NCBI GenBank assembly: GCA_951813065.1
Contig: CATOTH010000011.1
Span: forward strand, 1 to 64,000
DNA: 64,000 nt
Origin: an uncultured Bryobacterales bacterium
Lineage (GTDB): Bacteria > Acidobacteriota > Terriglobia > Bryobacterales > UBA6623
Direction: 5' to 3'
Made by a program: the position numbers and the translations under genes. The notes beneath the pieces are model-generated. The model was not told the DNA's origin, did no database searches, and saw only the letters and a program-made list of their open reading frames with translations. Within the stretch, counting starts at the first letter, position 1. Every line of letters begins with the position of its first letter. Shown one piece after another: positions 44,598 through 52,420 of the stretch.

Positions 44598-45455
44598 ATG
44601 TTCAAGGAAATCAAGGACGAACTGTGGGCATTCGACGCCGAATGGGTACCTGACCCCAACGCAGGCCGGCTCCTGTACGACTTGTCTGACGACCTTCCTG
44701 ACCGTGAGGTCATGGACGAGATGTGGAAGCGGAACGGAGCCACCGCGGAGGACCCCAAACCTTACCTCAAGACTGTACTCTGCCGGCTCGTTTCCATCGC
44801 GATGGTAATCCGCATCCGCAATCCAAGCACCAACGAGGTCACGCTGGATCTGAGGTCCCGGCCCAAGGATCCGACCCTCTTGGAAGATTGCGAGGAGGCT
44901 GCGATCCTGGACAGGTTCCTGGGATCGATCGAGCAGCGGTCCCCGCAACTGGTCGGCTACAACTCGTCCGGTGCCGACCTGCCGATGCTGATCCAGCGTG
45001 CCATCGTGAACGGGGTCCGGGCCCCGGGCTTCTGCGAACGGCCAAACAAGCCTTGGGAGGGCCGGGACTACTTTGCCCGGGACAACCAGTGGCACATCGA
45101 TCTGATGAACGCTGCCAGCCCTCGATGGAACTCGGCCCCAACCTTGAATCAGATCGCAACCTTGTCCGGGGTCCCCGGCAAGTTGGGGTTTGACGGCAGC
45201 AGGACAGCGGATGCGTGGCTCCAGGGGGACGTCACGCGGATCGTGAAGTACAACGAACACGACGCCCTCACGACGTACCTGCTGTGGCTCCGGATGGCAC
45301 ATGTCGCAGGACTCATTCCACCCCAGACGTACCGCGAAGAACAAGACCAGCTTCGATCGCTGCTCGTCGAGAGGTCGTCTGAGCCGGACCACGAGCACTT
45401 GGGCGAGTACCTGACGGAGTGGGACCGCCTCCGGGGCCGGGTTGCTTCGCGCTAG
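44598..45455 (+). CDS. PolB-like 3'-5' exonuclease (DEDDy type)
   Basis: A protein of 285 residues. ExoI is AFDAEW near residue 11 (Asp and Glu), ExoII is LVGYNSSGADLPML near residue 118 (conserved Asn and Asp) and ExoIII is YNEHDALTTYLLW near residue 218 (Tyr and Asp four apart), so all four acidic residues and the Tyr are present. It matches the small stand-alone exonucleases related to the proofreading domain of family B polymerases. It should degrade single strands from the 3' end in the cytoplasm. Start ATG 44598; the upstream 270 bp hold no gene. Confidence 0.87.
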   Translation: MFKEIKDELWAFDAEWVPDPNAGRLLYDLSDDLPDREVMDEMWKRNGATAEDPKPYLKTVLCRLVSIAMVIRIRNPSTNEVTLDLRSRPKDPTLLEDCEEAAILDRFLGSIEQRSPQLVGYNSSGADLPMLIQRAIVNGVRAPGFCERPNKPWEGRDYFARDNQWHIDLMNAASPRWNSAPTLNQIATLSGVPGKLGFDGSRTADAWLQGDVTRIVKYNEHDALTTYLLWLRMAHVAGLIPPQTYREEQDQLRSLLVERSSEPDHEHLGEYLTEWDRLRGRVASR

Positions 45456-45471
45456 TTGGCCTGATAGCCAA
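45456..45471 (+). terminator. Short hairpin after the exonuclease gene
   Basis: TTGGC (45456-45460) and GCCAA (45467-45471) pair immediately after the TAG stop. A short stem of low confidence. Confidence 0.25.
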
Positions 45472-45515
45472 GAGCGGCGGGACAAACGCGGATTCGCGTG
45501 TGTACCGTGGTAGGC

Positions 45516-47369
45516 ATGACTGACGGCAGGGATTGGCCATCCATTGCAGGGCATGCCAGCCCTGACTCTCCTGGGTATGTCGGCGGACCCCAGTGCCTGG
45601 AATCGATCCGCCCGCGGCTCGCCGGCGCCTTCCGCACGATCCGGCTGGTCGCATTCTCGATAGCGATTGTGTCCTCGGCGAGCGCGCAGCCGACTGTGAC
45701 ATTGGATGAACCTGCCGCTCCGCCGCCATGGGCATTGGCGGAGCGGCTCTTGCTGGACACGGCGTCCGAGGGTACGCAGGCGTTCTTTGCAAAGTATGTG
45801 AACGAACTGGGGTACCTGAAGTGCGTTGAGCGTTGGGGCGGCAACGACGGGGCAGACGACGCCATGGAGAATTTCGGCGGATGGACCCTGCTGCATTCCC
45901 TCGGAGGCAGCGAGGATGTGCTGACGCTCTACAAGCGGGCGTGGGAAGGCCACATACGCCAATACACCGAAGCCCGCGCGCCCGGGATCGAGATGGCCGA
46001 ACACGGCATGTACTGGCGGGAGTTTGTCACGTCCTTCGATTGGGAGCACACGGGGGAAGCGCTTGCCGCGTTCTACCTGTACGGTCTTGCGCTGCCCGAC
46101 GACACCATCTACCGGAACCGCGCCAGGCGCTTCGCCGACTTCTACACGGGTCAGGACCCACTTGCCGACAACTACGATGCGGATCGAAAGATAGTCAAGA
46201 GCCTACACAACGGAAGCCGCGGTGCGAAGCTGACGCCCGCCAGCGAGATGGACTGGGGCGGCTTGCCGGTCGAAGGGAATCCGGAACGACTCACCCGCTA
46301 TGCGACGGCATCGAACATCCGAGGAGACCACCCGCTCAATCTGTGCGCGACTGCCTTGGGCCTCAACGCGTACGCGCTCTCAGGTGAAGAGCGGTTTCGA
46401 GACTGGGTGCTGGAGTATGCCACTGCTTGGCGCGACCGAGTGCTGGAGAACGACGGGAACATTCCGACCAACATCGGCCTGGACGGATCGATCGGGGGCG
46501 AGTGGGGCGGCAAGTGGTACGGGGGCGTCTTCGGGTGGGATTTCTGGCCTCAGTCCGACGGGCGGAACTACTTCATCCGAGGGCCGCGAATCGCCTTCGG
46601 AATCGGGGTCTTGCTGACGGGCGACCGGAGCTTCATGGAGCCGTTGCGCCGCCAGATCGCCAACCTTTATGCGGCCAAGAGAATCGAGGGCGGCCGGGTA
46701 CTGCTACCACGCAAGCACGGGGACACCGGGTTCTACGGCTACACCGCTGACGAACATCTCGACGTCCAGCGTGATGTGTACCTGTTCACCGCGGACCGTA
46801 GCGGTCTTGACGGGCTGGCGCGAGACCCGTGGATCCGCTATCTCGAGGGGGACAATTCCGGGTATCCCCTCGACGCGCTCCATGCCGATATCGAGACCGT
46901 TCGAAGTCGGTTGGAAGGCATCCGCAAAGACGCGTCAATCGACTATCAGCGACCCTCGGACTACTCGCAGCGATTCAATCCGGCCGTCACGGATTCGCTG
47001 GTGAAGCTGATGCTCGGGGGGAACCCCCCGGGCAGGGCGGGAAATGTCCTTCACGCGCGCCTGTTCTACTACGACCCGGTGCGATCGCGACCGGGCCTTC
47101 CTGACGGAGTTGCCGCGTTGGTCGAAGGGCTGACCCCGGATAGTGTCAGGTTTCGCCTTGTCAATCTCGATCCCGTGAATGACCGTCGAGTAGTTGTGCA
47201 AGCCGGGGCCTATGGAGAGCACCGGTTCACCGAAGCTCGCGCGGGATCCGTCGAGTCGAGAGTAGATGGCGACCGCTTCGAGGTCCTATTGGCCCCCGGT
47301 GCCGGCGGCATGGTGGAGGTCGGCATGCATCTCTTTGCCAACAGACCCAGGTTCCGTCCGGTGCCCTGA
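45516..47369 (+). CDS. Exported protein of unknown function, alpha-helical toroid-like
   Basis: A protein of about 617 residues I do not recognise by family. A hydrophobic segment ending SSASAQ (about 45-58) should be a signal peptide with a long N-terminal region; the true start may be later. The central 400 residues are rich in aromatic residues and helices with recurrent patterns such as HTGEALAAFYLYGLAL, NLCATALGLNAYALSGEERF and FGIGVLLTGDRSFMEPL, reminiscent of (alpha/alpha)6 toroids that bind glycans. A WGGKWYGGVFGWDFWPQ stretch could line a sugar site. The last 100 residues look like a beta-sandwich. A polysaccharide lyase or hydrolase role is possible but not shown. Confidence 0.72.
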   Translation: MTDGRDWPSIAGHASPDSPGYVGGPQCLESIRPRLAGAFRTIRLVAFSIAIVSSASAQPTVTLDEPAAPPPWALAERLLLDTASEGTQAFFAKYVNELGYLKCVERWGGNDGADDAMENFGGWTLLHSLGGSEDVLTLYKRAWEGHIRQYTEARAPGIEMAEHGMYWREFVTSFDWEHTGEALAAFYLYGLALPDDTIYRNRARRFADFYTGQDPLADNYDADRKIVKSLHNGSRGAKLTPASEMDWGGLPVEGNPERLTRYATASNIRGDHPLNLCATALGLNAYALSGEERFRDWVLEYATAWRDRVLENDGNIPTNIGLDGSIGGEWGGKWYGGVFGWDFWPQSDGRNYFIRGPRIAFGIGVLLTGDRSFMEPLRRQIANLYAAKRIEGGRVLLPRKHGDTGFYGYTADEHLDVQRDVYLFTADRSGLDGLARDPWIRYLEGDNSGYPLDALHADIETVRSRLEGIRKDASIDYQRPSDYSQRFNPAVTDSLVKLMLGGNPPGRAGNVLHARLFYYDPVRSRPGLPDGVAALVEGLTPDSVRFRLVNLDPVNDRRVVVQAGAYGEHRFTEARAGSVESRVDGDRFEVLLAPGAGGMVEVGMHLFANRPRFRPVP

Positions 47370-47824
47370 CCGGTCGCGGCAGGCTGCGGACTTTCCAGAG
47401 ACCGGTTCCACTCACAGCCATCGTTGAGCATTGGAATCTGCCAAGGCGTCTACATGCGCCTGATCGAGACCCGCTTCGGCCTTCGGGCGCCCCGTGTCAG
47501 CAAGGCGCTCGCCGCCCTGTCGGCGTTGTGGGGCGAAACGGTCGTGCCGTGTGGCGGCGCGGCGGCCAATTGCCGCGGCCTGACGGCTCAGATTCTGGTC
47601 TGCGCGGTCTATCTGACCTCTGGTGAAAGGCTGGGTCCGCGCGGCGAGGTCGCAAGTGTGAGGACGCAGGCAAACGACCCGGTAAGCAGGTCTCGTCTTG
47701 CAGTTCCCGATTGGGAGCCATCGCATCACCCACGCCCGAGGTCTAGAGTGGTGAGATCATCAAGGCAAGATTCTGCAACGTCTCGGCGTGTCTTGTTGAC
47801 GCCGCGCAGATTCGAGCTTGATCA
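47370..47824. other. Intergenic region before the PLP enzyme
   Basis: About 455 bp. Both strands have open frames, but none resembles a known protein. No tRNA or hairpin terminator was found. The PLP enzyme promoter should be near its right end. Confidence 0.4.
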
Positions 47825-48973
47825 ATGGGAACACCTAGAAATCCGCGGACGCTTCTGGCCCAGCTTGGCCACTATCTCGATGACACCACCGGTGCGGTTT
47901 CACCCCCACTCCACCTCTCAACCACGTTCGCTCGAGACCAGAACTACGACCTCATAGGATCGTACGCCTACTCTCGCGAGGGTCATCCGTCGCAGAACAT
48001 CCTCGAGAAGATATTGGCGGAACTGGAGGGAGGCTCCGACGCCCTGGTTTTCGGCGCGGGGCTTGCCGCGATGCATTGCTTGCTTGACACCGTGCCTCAC
48101 GGCAGCCATGTTCTGGCGCCGCGTGTCATGTACCACGGCGGGCAGGACTGGCTGCGCCGGTTGAAGTCGAAGGGCCGGATCGCCCTGTCCCTGTTCGACC
48201 AGACCGACCCCATGGCGGTGGGCGCGGGGATCCTGCCAGGAGAAACGGATCTTGTCTGGATCGAAACGCCGATCAATCCGACCCTGACGGTCCTGGATAT
48301 TGCGGCGGTTGCCGAGGCTGCACACAACTCAGGGGCCGTTCTGGTCGTCGACGGGACATTGGCCCCGGCCCTGACAACACGCGCGCTGGATCATGGTGCC
48401 GACATCGTCTTCCATTCCGCCTCCAAGTACCTCAACGGGCACAGCGACTTGCTCGGCGGTGCCCTGATTACCCGCGTTCGGGACAAGCGCTGGACAGAAA
48501 TACAAACAGTCCGTACGTTGACAGGCGGGATTCTGGATCCGTTTTCCAGTTGGCTGGCGCTGCGCGGTTTGAGGACGTTCGCGCTACGTTTCGGCGCAGC
48601 CTGCGAGAACGCATTGCGCTTTGCACAGCGAATTCAGGGTCACCCTGGGGTTGCCCAGGTGCACTATCCAGGGCTGCCGGATCATCCGAACCACGAGATT
48701 GCCCGGAAGCAAATGCAGGGAGGCTTCGGCGCGATGGTGTCGGTCTGCGTTGCGGGAGACGCCGAGACGGCTAAGAGAGTCGCCGCCAGAACCCGCGTGT
48801 TCCTGCCAGCGACGTCGCTTGGCGGTGTGGAGAGCCTTATCGAGCATCGCAGGTCGGTCGAAGGTCCCAATAGCGTCGTGGACCCGACCCTGCTGCGCCT
48901 TTCCATCGGGATCGAGGACGTGAACGATCTGATCGCAGACTTTGAACAAGCGCTGAAGGAGAGCAGCAAGTGA
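47825..48973 (+). CDS. Cys/Met metabolism PLP-dependent enzyme (cystathionine gamma-lyase/synthase family)
   Basis: A protein of 382 residues. Family features: PPLHLSTTFARD near residue 27, YSREGHPSQNILEKILAELE, IETPINPTL, VVDGTLAPALTTRALDHGAD and HSASKYLNGHSDLLGG with Lys201 as the PLP-binding lysine. The C-terminal domain has ATSLGGVESLIEHR and LRLSIGIEDVNDLIADFE. It is of normal length for cystathionine gamma-synthase/lyase or methionine gamma-lyase; the precise reaction needs phylogeny. The usual Asn after VVD is Gly, a mild deviation. Cytoplasmic. Confidence 0.9.
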   Translation: MGTPRNPRTLLAQLGHYLDDTTGAVSPPLHLSTTFARDQNYDLIGSYAYSREGHPSQNILEKILAELEGGSDALVFGAGLAAMHCLLDTVPHGSHVLAPRVMYHGGQDWLRRLKSKGRIALSLFDQTDPMAVGAGILPGETDLVWIETPINPTLTVLDIAAVAEAAHNSGAVLVVDGTLAPALTTRALDHGADIVFHSASKYLNGHSDLLGGALITRVRDKRWTEIQTVRTLTGGILDPFSSWLALRGLRTFALRFGAACENALRFAQRIQGHPGVAQVHYPGLPDHPNHEIARKQMQGGFGAMVSVCVAGDAETAKRVAARTRVFLPATSLGGVESLIEHRRSVEGPNSVVDPTLLRLSIGIEDVNDLIADFEQALKESSK

Positions 48974-49089
48974 GCAGTCGAAGGCGGGTGCGGTGGAAGC
49001 AATAGCGGGCGAGTCGCCGCGCCGCCAAGCAGAGTGGTGAGGTTGCCGTATTACAGCAAATCGCCGGGCTGCGTTCTGCGGTGGCTGCG

Positions 49090-49127
49090 GTGGGAATCGA
49101 ACCCACGAATAAAGGGTTTGCAGACCT
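49090..49127 (-). pseudogene. tRNA-Cys fragment (anticodon arm to T arm)
   Basis: A 38-bp stretch identical at 37 positions to the anticodon-to-T-arm part of the intact tRNA-Cys gene at 55845-55921, in the same orientation. The 5' half (acceptor and D arm) is missing. The following bases, CGCAGCC, look like an acceptor 3' strand but do not pair with the 5' strand of the intact gene, so the fragment comes from another tRNA-Cys allele or gene. Such 3' pieces commonly mark attachment sites of integrated elements. Confidence 0.75.
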
Positions 49128-49523
49128 TCAGGCGAATAGTTGCAACTCGGTGATCTCAAGGGACATGGGAGCGCGTCGTGAGGCCATAGAACCCGGGCTT
49201 GGACCCTCTTGGCGATGCCTGACGATCATGCACGTCCTTCGCCAGTCTGCGCATTGATGACCTTGCGAGCCCAACCAGCGGTTCGAAAGATCCGGTCCTC
49301 GGCGCGAATTTCGCCCGGATTGGCATTTTCCCGGAGTCTCAGGGAATCATTCGTCACTACCAGATCGTGGTGGAGATAGAGTCTGCGATTCAGGACCGCT
49401 TAGGTTGATCCACGACGCCATCCATACGGTCCTGAGCGGGTGTTGGCCTTGCCTTCACGATCTGGATCAATTCTTGCAAGAACCTATCCAGAGATCCTCC
49501 AGCTCGCGAGAATGCACATTATT

Positions 49524-49532
49524 TGGTACACT
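49524..49532 (+). promoter_or_regulatory. Candidate extended -10 promoter of the first TA module
   Basis: TGGTACACT is an extended -10 (TGnTACACT) lying 19 bp before the GTG start region of the toxin gene. No good -35 is seen. Confidence 0.3.
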
Positions 49533-49551
49533 TCATCTTGGAAGGTGCGGA

Positions 49552-49908
49552 GTGGCAGAGCCCGCGAAACCACGATAGATCCCGCTGGTCTTCTTCCGCA
49601 CGCTGGCGGGAAGGGAGCCCGTCAGGGAATGGCTGAAAGGGTTGGACAAGGCTGAGCGTCAATCGATAGGGATGGACCTGCTGAGGGCGCAATGGCGGTG
49701 GCCGGTAGGCATGCCGCTATGCCGGCCGATCGGCCAGGGACTTTGGGAGATCCGGACGGACCTGCCGACGCAGCGCACGGCCCGCGTCTTGCTCGGCCTT
49801 TACTGCGAGCACCTCGTGGCGCTGCATGGATTCATCAAGAAGACGCCAGCTACGCCGGAATCGGACCTCGCAACGGCACGCAAACGCCAGAAGGAGTTGG
49901 AGAGATGA
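49552..49908 (+). pseudogene. RelE/HigB-like (DUF891, Gp49-type) toxin with in-frame amber codon
   Basis: From GTG 49552, preceded by GGAAGG, the frame reads VAEPAKPR, a TAG stop (49576-49578), and then IPLVFFRTLAGREPVREWLK and on through GQGLWEIRTDLP, RVLLGLY and HGFIKKTPATPESDLATARK to the stop at 49906. The part after the TAG matches the phage-derived Gp49-like/HigB toxin family through to its C-terminus. Without suppression or a non-standard downstream start, full-length toxin cannot be made. The antitoxin gene overlaps the toxin stop (ATGA), the usual toxin-first order. The toxin would be an mRNA interferase. Confidence 0.75.
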
Positions 49909-50183
49909 GCCAAGAGCATATGGGATCGAGCATTGATGACTTCCTCCAAGAGGAGGGCATCCTTGAGGAGGCGCAGACCTTGGTGGTCAAGGAAGTCGTC
50001 GCGTGGCAGCTTGCCGAGGCGATGAAGACGAGAAAGATCTCGAAGAGCAAGATGGCAGCGTTGCTTAAGACGAGCCGTTCGCAGGTAGACCGCCTGCTCG
50101 ACCCCCAGAATGACATTACGCTCGGGAGCCTGCAACGAGCGGCAGCTGTAGTCGGATGCCGCGTGAACATCGAACTGGTGTAG
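49905..50183 (+). CDS. XRE-family HTH antitoxin of the RelE/HigB-like module
   Basis: A protein of 92 residues. ISKSKMAALLKTSRSQVDRL near residue 45 is a helix-turn-helix of the XRE type, followed by ITLGSLQRAAAVVGCRVNIEL, the common ending of HigA-like antitoxins paired with Gp49-type toxins. It starts with ATG inside the toxin stop codon (overlap ATGA), so it depends on upstream translation. The gene is intact while its toxin is interrupted by a stop codon; it could still act as an autorepressor or neutralise related toxins. Confidence 0.85.
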   Translation: MSQEHMGSSIDDFLQEEGILEEAQTLVVKEVVAWQLAEAMKTRKISKSKMAALLKTSRSQVDRLLDPQNDITLGSLQRAAAVVGCRVNIELV

Positions 50184-50667
50184 GAAGCCGCCGCAAATGG
50201 CTGAGATGGCGGGTTGCCCCCAAAGGACCGCGGAGGCGTCCGCCCCAAGCATTCCGGCTGTCATACATCGCTCGCCGCGTGCGCGGTTCGAGTCGAAGTC
50301 CAGAGCTTAATCGTCAGGGGTTTCGACTGCGGCGGTCCCCTCGGACTCCGTTTGCCGAGTACAAACTGGGGCCAGCCCCGTCGCACTCATGCCCTATCCA
50401 ACCCAAGCCTTCTGGATGGCAGGCGGAAGGCCTCCGAGAGCCGTCCCCTCCATGTCCCAAAACGTTATCAGACAAAGAGAGGGTTTACGAGGGCTTCTCC
50501 GGCCACCTTGATAGGCTGTTTTGCGCGCAACAGGCTCTGGCTCCCCCGATCTGGGGCGAGGTGGTTGTCCCACTCATGGCAGCCGGGACAGCTGCCCGGT
50601 TCTTGCCCCGCCGCCCGTGGTACACCCGACCCTACCTCGGTTCGAGCTGGATCTGCGACGACAATGA
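50184..50667. other. Gap between the first two TA modules
   Basis: About 480 bp, open in several frames but with no recognised protein, RNA or repeat. A plus-strand frame continues through it but its composition (Arg, Pro, Ser rich) is that of a shadow. Confidence 0.4.
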
Positions 50668-50673
50668 CCGGCC

Positions 50674-50859
50674 ACGCCGAAGGTCCGGGACGCAATTCGC
50701 TTGGTGCGGCAGGGCGGTTGGTCGCTCGTTCGCACCAAAGGGAGCCACCGTCAGTACCGGCATCCGGAGAAGCCGGGCACCGTGACCATTGCCGGCAAGC
50801 TGGGCGACGACCTGACGCGGTGCACTTGGGCCAGCATCATGAAGCAGGCCGGGTGTTGA
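50674..50859 (+). pseudogene. hicA: hicA-like mRNA interferase toxin lacking a standard start codon
   Basis: Sixty-one codons read TPKVRDAIRLVRQGGWSLV, then RTKGSHRQYRHPEKPG, TVTIAGKLGDD and end ASIMKQAGC, a complete HicA by comparison with the usual MPPKVRD..I....GW...RT.GSHRQ..H pattern (from recall). The dsRBD-like fold and the catalytic His of GSHRQ are present. The codon where Met is expected is ACG (50674-50676); the frame is closed by TGA at 50665, so there is no ATG, GTG or TTG upstream. Translation from ACG would be very poor, so the toxin is probably silent. The likely partner hicB lies 268 bp downstream instead of the usual few bases. Confidence 0.78.
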
Positions 50860-50869
50860 ATTTCATGTT

Positions 50870-50892
50870 ATTCCGCAACAATTTCTCGGAAT
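50870..50892. repeat. Small inverted repeat after hicA
   Basis: ATTCCG (50870-50875) and CGGAAT (50887-50892) with an 11-nt loop, 11 bp after the hicA stop. It may be part of inserted sequence that separated hicA from hicB. Confidence 0.3.
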
Positions 50893-51126
50893 AGGGCGTG
50901 CGGAGGCATCAAGACTTTCTCAAGTACATCCGCTACTGCAGGACAGGAATGGCTGCACTAGCGTCCATAAGTCACGTGCCATAAGCCACTTGGCACCCAT
51001 TGGGTCTCGTCCTGCTGTTTCACGTCAATCCGATTCATCAACCATTCCGTGATGGCTGAATGTGAGACAAACCTTGCGAAATAAACCCAAAAACAACACC
51101 GGGCTGAAAGGGGAGTGGCCAGACCA

Positions 51127-51348
51127 ATGCGCTACACGATCGTCATCGAAGGATCGCCGAGGAACTACGCCGCCTACGTTCCGGACCTGCCAGGGTGCGT
51201 CGCCACCGGCGCTTCCGAGGCAGAGGCGGTCCGCGAGATCCGCGAGGCCATCCGGTTTCACATCGAGAGCTTGCGCGAACATCATGAGCCAGTGCCGGAG
51301 CCGCGCTGTACAGCGACTGTCGTCGATGTGGTTGCGCTCGCCGGGTGA
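51127..51348 (+). CDS. hicB: HicB-family antitoxin
   Basis: A protein of 73 residues. MRYTIVIEGSPRNYAAYVPD followed by LPGCVATGASEAEAVREIRE and AIRFHIESLREHHEPVPEP is the partial RNase H fold of HicB antitoxins. It lacks a separate C-terminal DNA-binding domain, as in the short HicB class. ATG 51127 fits the family start; a GTG four codons earlier is also open. GGGGAG lies 11 nt upstream. The 268-bp distance to hicA is abnormal and suggests the pair was split by an insertion or that the two come from separate modules. Confidence 0.85.
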   Translation: MRYTIVIEGSPRNYAAYVPDLPGCVATGASEAEAVREIREAIRFHIESLREHHEPVPEPRCTATVVDVVALAG

Positions 51349-51639
51349 CGCTCGCTTCGAAACCACCCTTGAACGAGGCCTCCGAGCTGCTGTGACGGAT
51401 CTGGGGCTAGATCAGCAGCAACGATGCCAGATGCGGTGGACGCTCATCTCGGCTCCGCTGTCTTAATGGCCTTTACATTGTGCTCCGTGGAAAGGCGTTT
51501 TCTTCTAGCGGGTGCGAACTGCGCGCAACAACTGTCGCTCCGGTTGGTAGCAGCCAGGGCGGTTCGTGGAGGCAACGAAGTGGACTGAATCATTCTGGCG
51601 TCAAAGGGCTGCTGCGGTTCATTGACCATGCGGGCGAGA
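51349..51639. other. Intergenic region left of the structured segment
   Basis: About 290 bp with no gene recognised. A GTGCGA sequence near 51518 would match the start of a group II intron, but this is too short to be evidence alone. Confidence 0.35.
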
Positions 51640-52130
51640 ACGCGCATTAAACGCCGAGCAGGCCTCGAGAAGCATGATGCGGAGGCCGACCCGCCGAGGT
51701 ATCGGGGAAGGCTGCCAGCGACTGGGAAGCGAGCGACACAAGCACCGGTCGTCTCGGCCGGGGTATTGGCGCTGGCAGGCATGGAAGAGGAAGGGAACAG
51801 CAACACGGGAAGCCCTGCCGGTGGCGTGCACGCGCCAAACCGGAATCCCGCAAGGGACAGGCCGGGCCGGTCAGGGTGGTGGAGAGGTCCGGACTACCGG
51901 AGCGGCCGGGTAGCGCCAGCGGAGGGAAGGGACCTCAGGTGAGGAGAGGTGAGTGCAAGCGCGAAGGACACCGGGAGTGGCATGGCCTAGGACCCCGGCA
52001 TTGAGTTCGAAAGGGCTAGAACCACCGCATGCGAAAGCGAAGGGAAGCGAATGCAGGAACGCGCGCAAGCCGAGACCGCAGGCGGCAGGGCGTGAAAAGG
52101 CCTGCCGCCGGGTGCGGCAGAGGTGTGCCT
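51640..52130 (+). ncRNA. Candidate structured RNA, possibly a group II intron-derived segment
   Basis: The plus strand is strikingly purine-rich and full of hairpins: TCCC-GCAA-GGGA (51846-51857), a GNRA tetraloop stem; GAGGTCC (51884-51890) paired with GGACCTC (51930-51936); and GGCGGCAGG (52081-52089) with CCTGCCGCC (52101-52109). No plus-strand protein is plausible, and the minus-strand frames are Pro/Ser/Arg rich. Dense GNRA-capped stems with purine-rich joining segments resemble ribozyme domains such as group II intron domain I. No domain V or reverse transcriptase was found, so identity is open. It lies directly beside a solo IS end. Confidence 0.35.
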
Positions 52131-52164
52131 CCACCACCACAACGTCTCTCAGTAACAGAAAGAC

Positions 52165-52328
52165 CGTCAAGCCTTCCCGGCAAACCAGGCATTTTTCGAT
52201 CTCAACGATGCTTGGACGTAGCTTGGCCCACTCCGGCTCCCCGCGCTTGGATCGAACGTGCGGTTTCAGTCTGCTTCATACCACCCCCCCAATATCTTGC
52301 CGGGCGTGAAAAACAATGTCGCGCACCC
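52165..52328 (-). mobile_element. Solo left end of an IS related to the ISKra4-like element
   Basis: Read on the minus strand from 52328, the sequence begins GGGTGCGCGACATTGTTTTT and stays similar for about 165 bp to the left end of the complete element (15075-15246). Shared blocks include ATGAAGCAG, TTCGATCCAAGCGCGGGGAG and CTTGACGGTCT. The similarity stops at about 52165, beyond which no transposase is found. Both copies can encode the peptide pattern MKQ.E.A.SIQARGA, but with differing frames afterwards. The outer end faces the AbiE operon. Confidence 0.72.
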
Positions 52329-52344
52329 TCCCGGAAAGACCTCC

Positions 52345-52373
52345 TTGACGCTGTAAGGTAAATAGTGTAGATT
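52345..52373 (+). promoter_or_regulatory. Candidate promoter of the abiE operon
   Basis: TTGACG (52345-52350), a 17-bp spacer and TAGATT (52368-52373) make a good sigma70-type promoter 47 bp before the abiEi start. The -35 lies 17 bp outside the solo IS end. Confidence 0.55.
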
Positions 52374-52420
52374 TCTGACGTAAGAGTCGAGATCCGTTCG
52401 ACCGCGAGGGATACTGTCCA

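Larger units (their letters stand above)
48974..49551. other. Left border of the accessory island
   Basis: About 580 bp without an intact gene. It contains the tRNA-Cys fragment (49090-49127). Between 49226 and 49397 both strands are open: the minus strand reads RLYLHHDLVVTNDSLRLREN to a stop at 49226, the plus strand reads ARIGIFPESQGIIRHYQIVV. One may be the end of a decayed gene; I could not name either. Confidence 0.4.

Noticed and set aside
47412..47957. Short open frames between the unknown exported protein and the PLP enzyme
   Set aside because: No recognisable motifs, no ribosome site; overlapping frames on both strands of similar quality.
51871..52170. Minus-strand protein of about 99 residues in the structured segment
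   Set aside because: Its sequence is Pro/Ser/Arg rich and crosses from the IS end into the hairpin-rich segment; no family pattern. The opposite strand looks like structured RNA.
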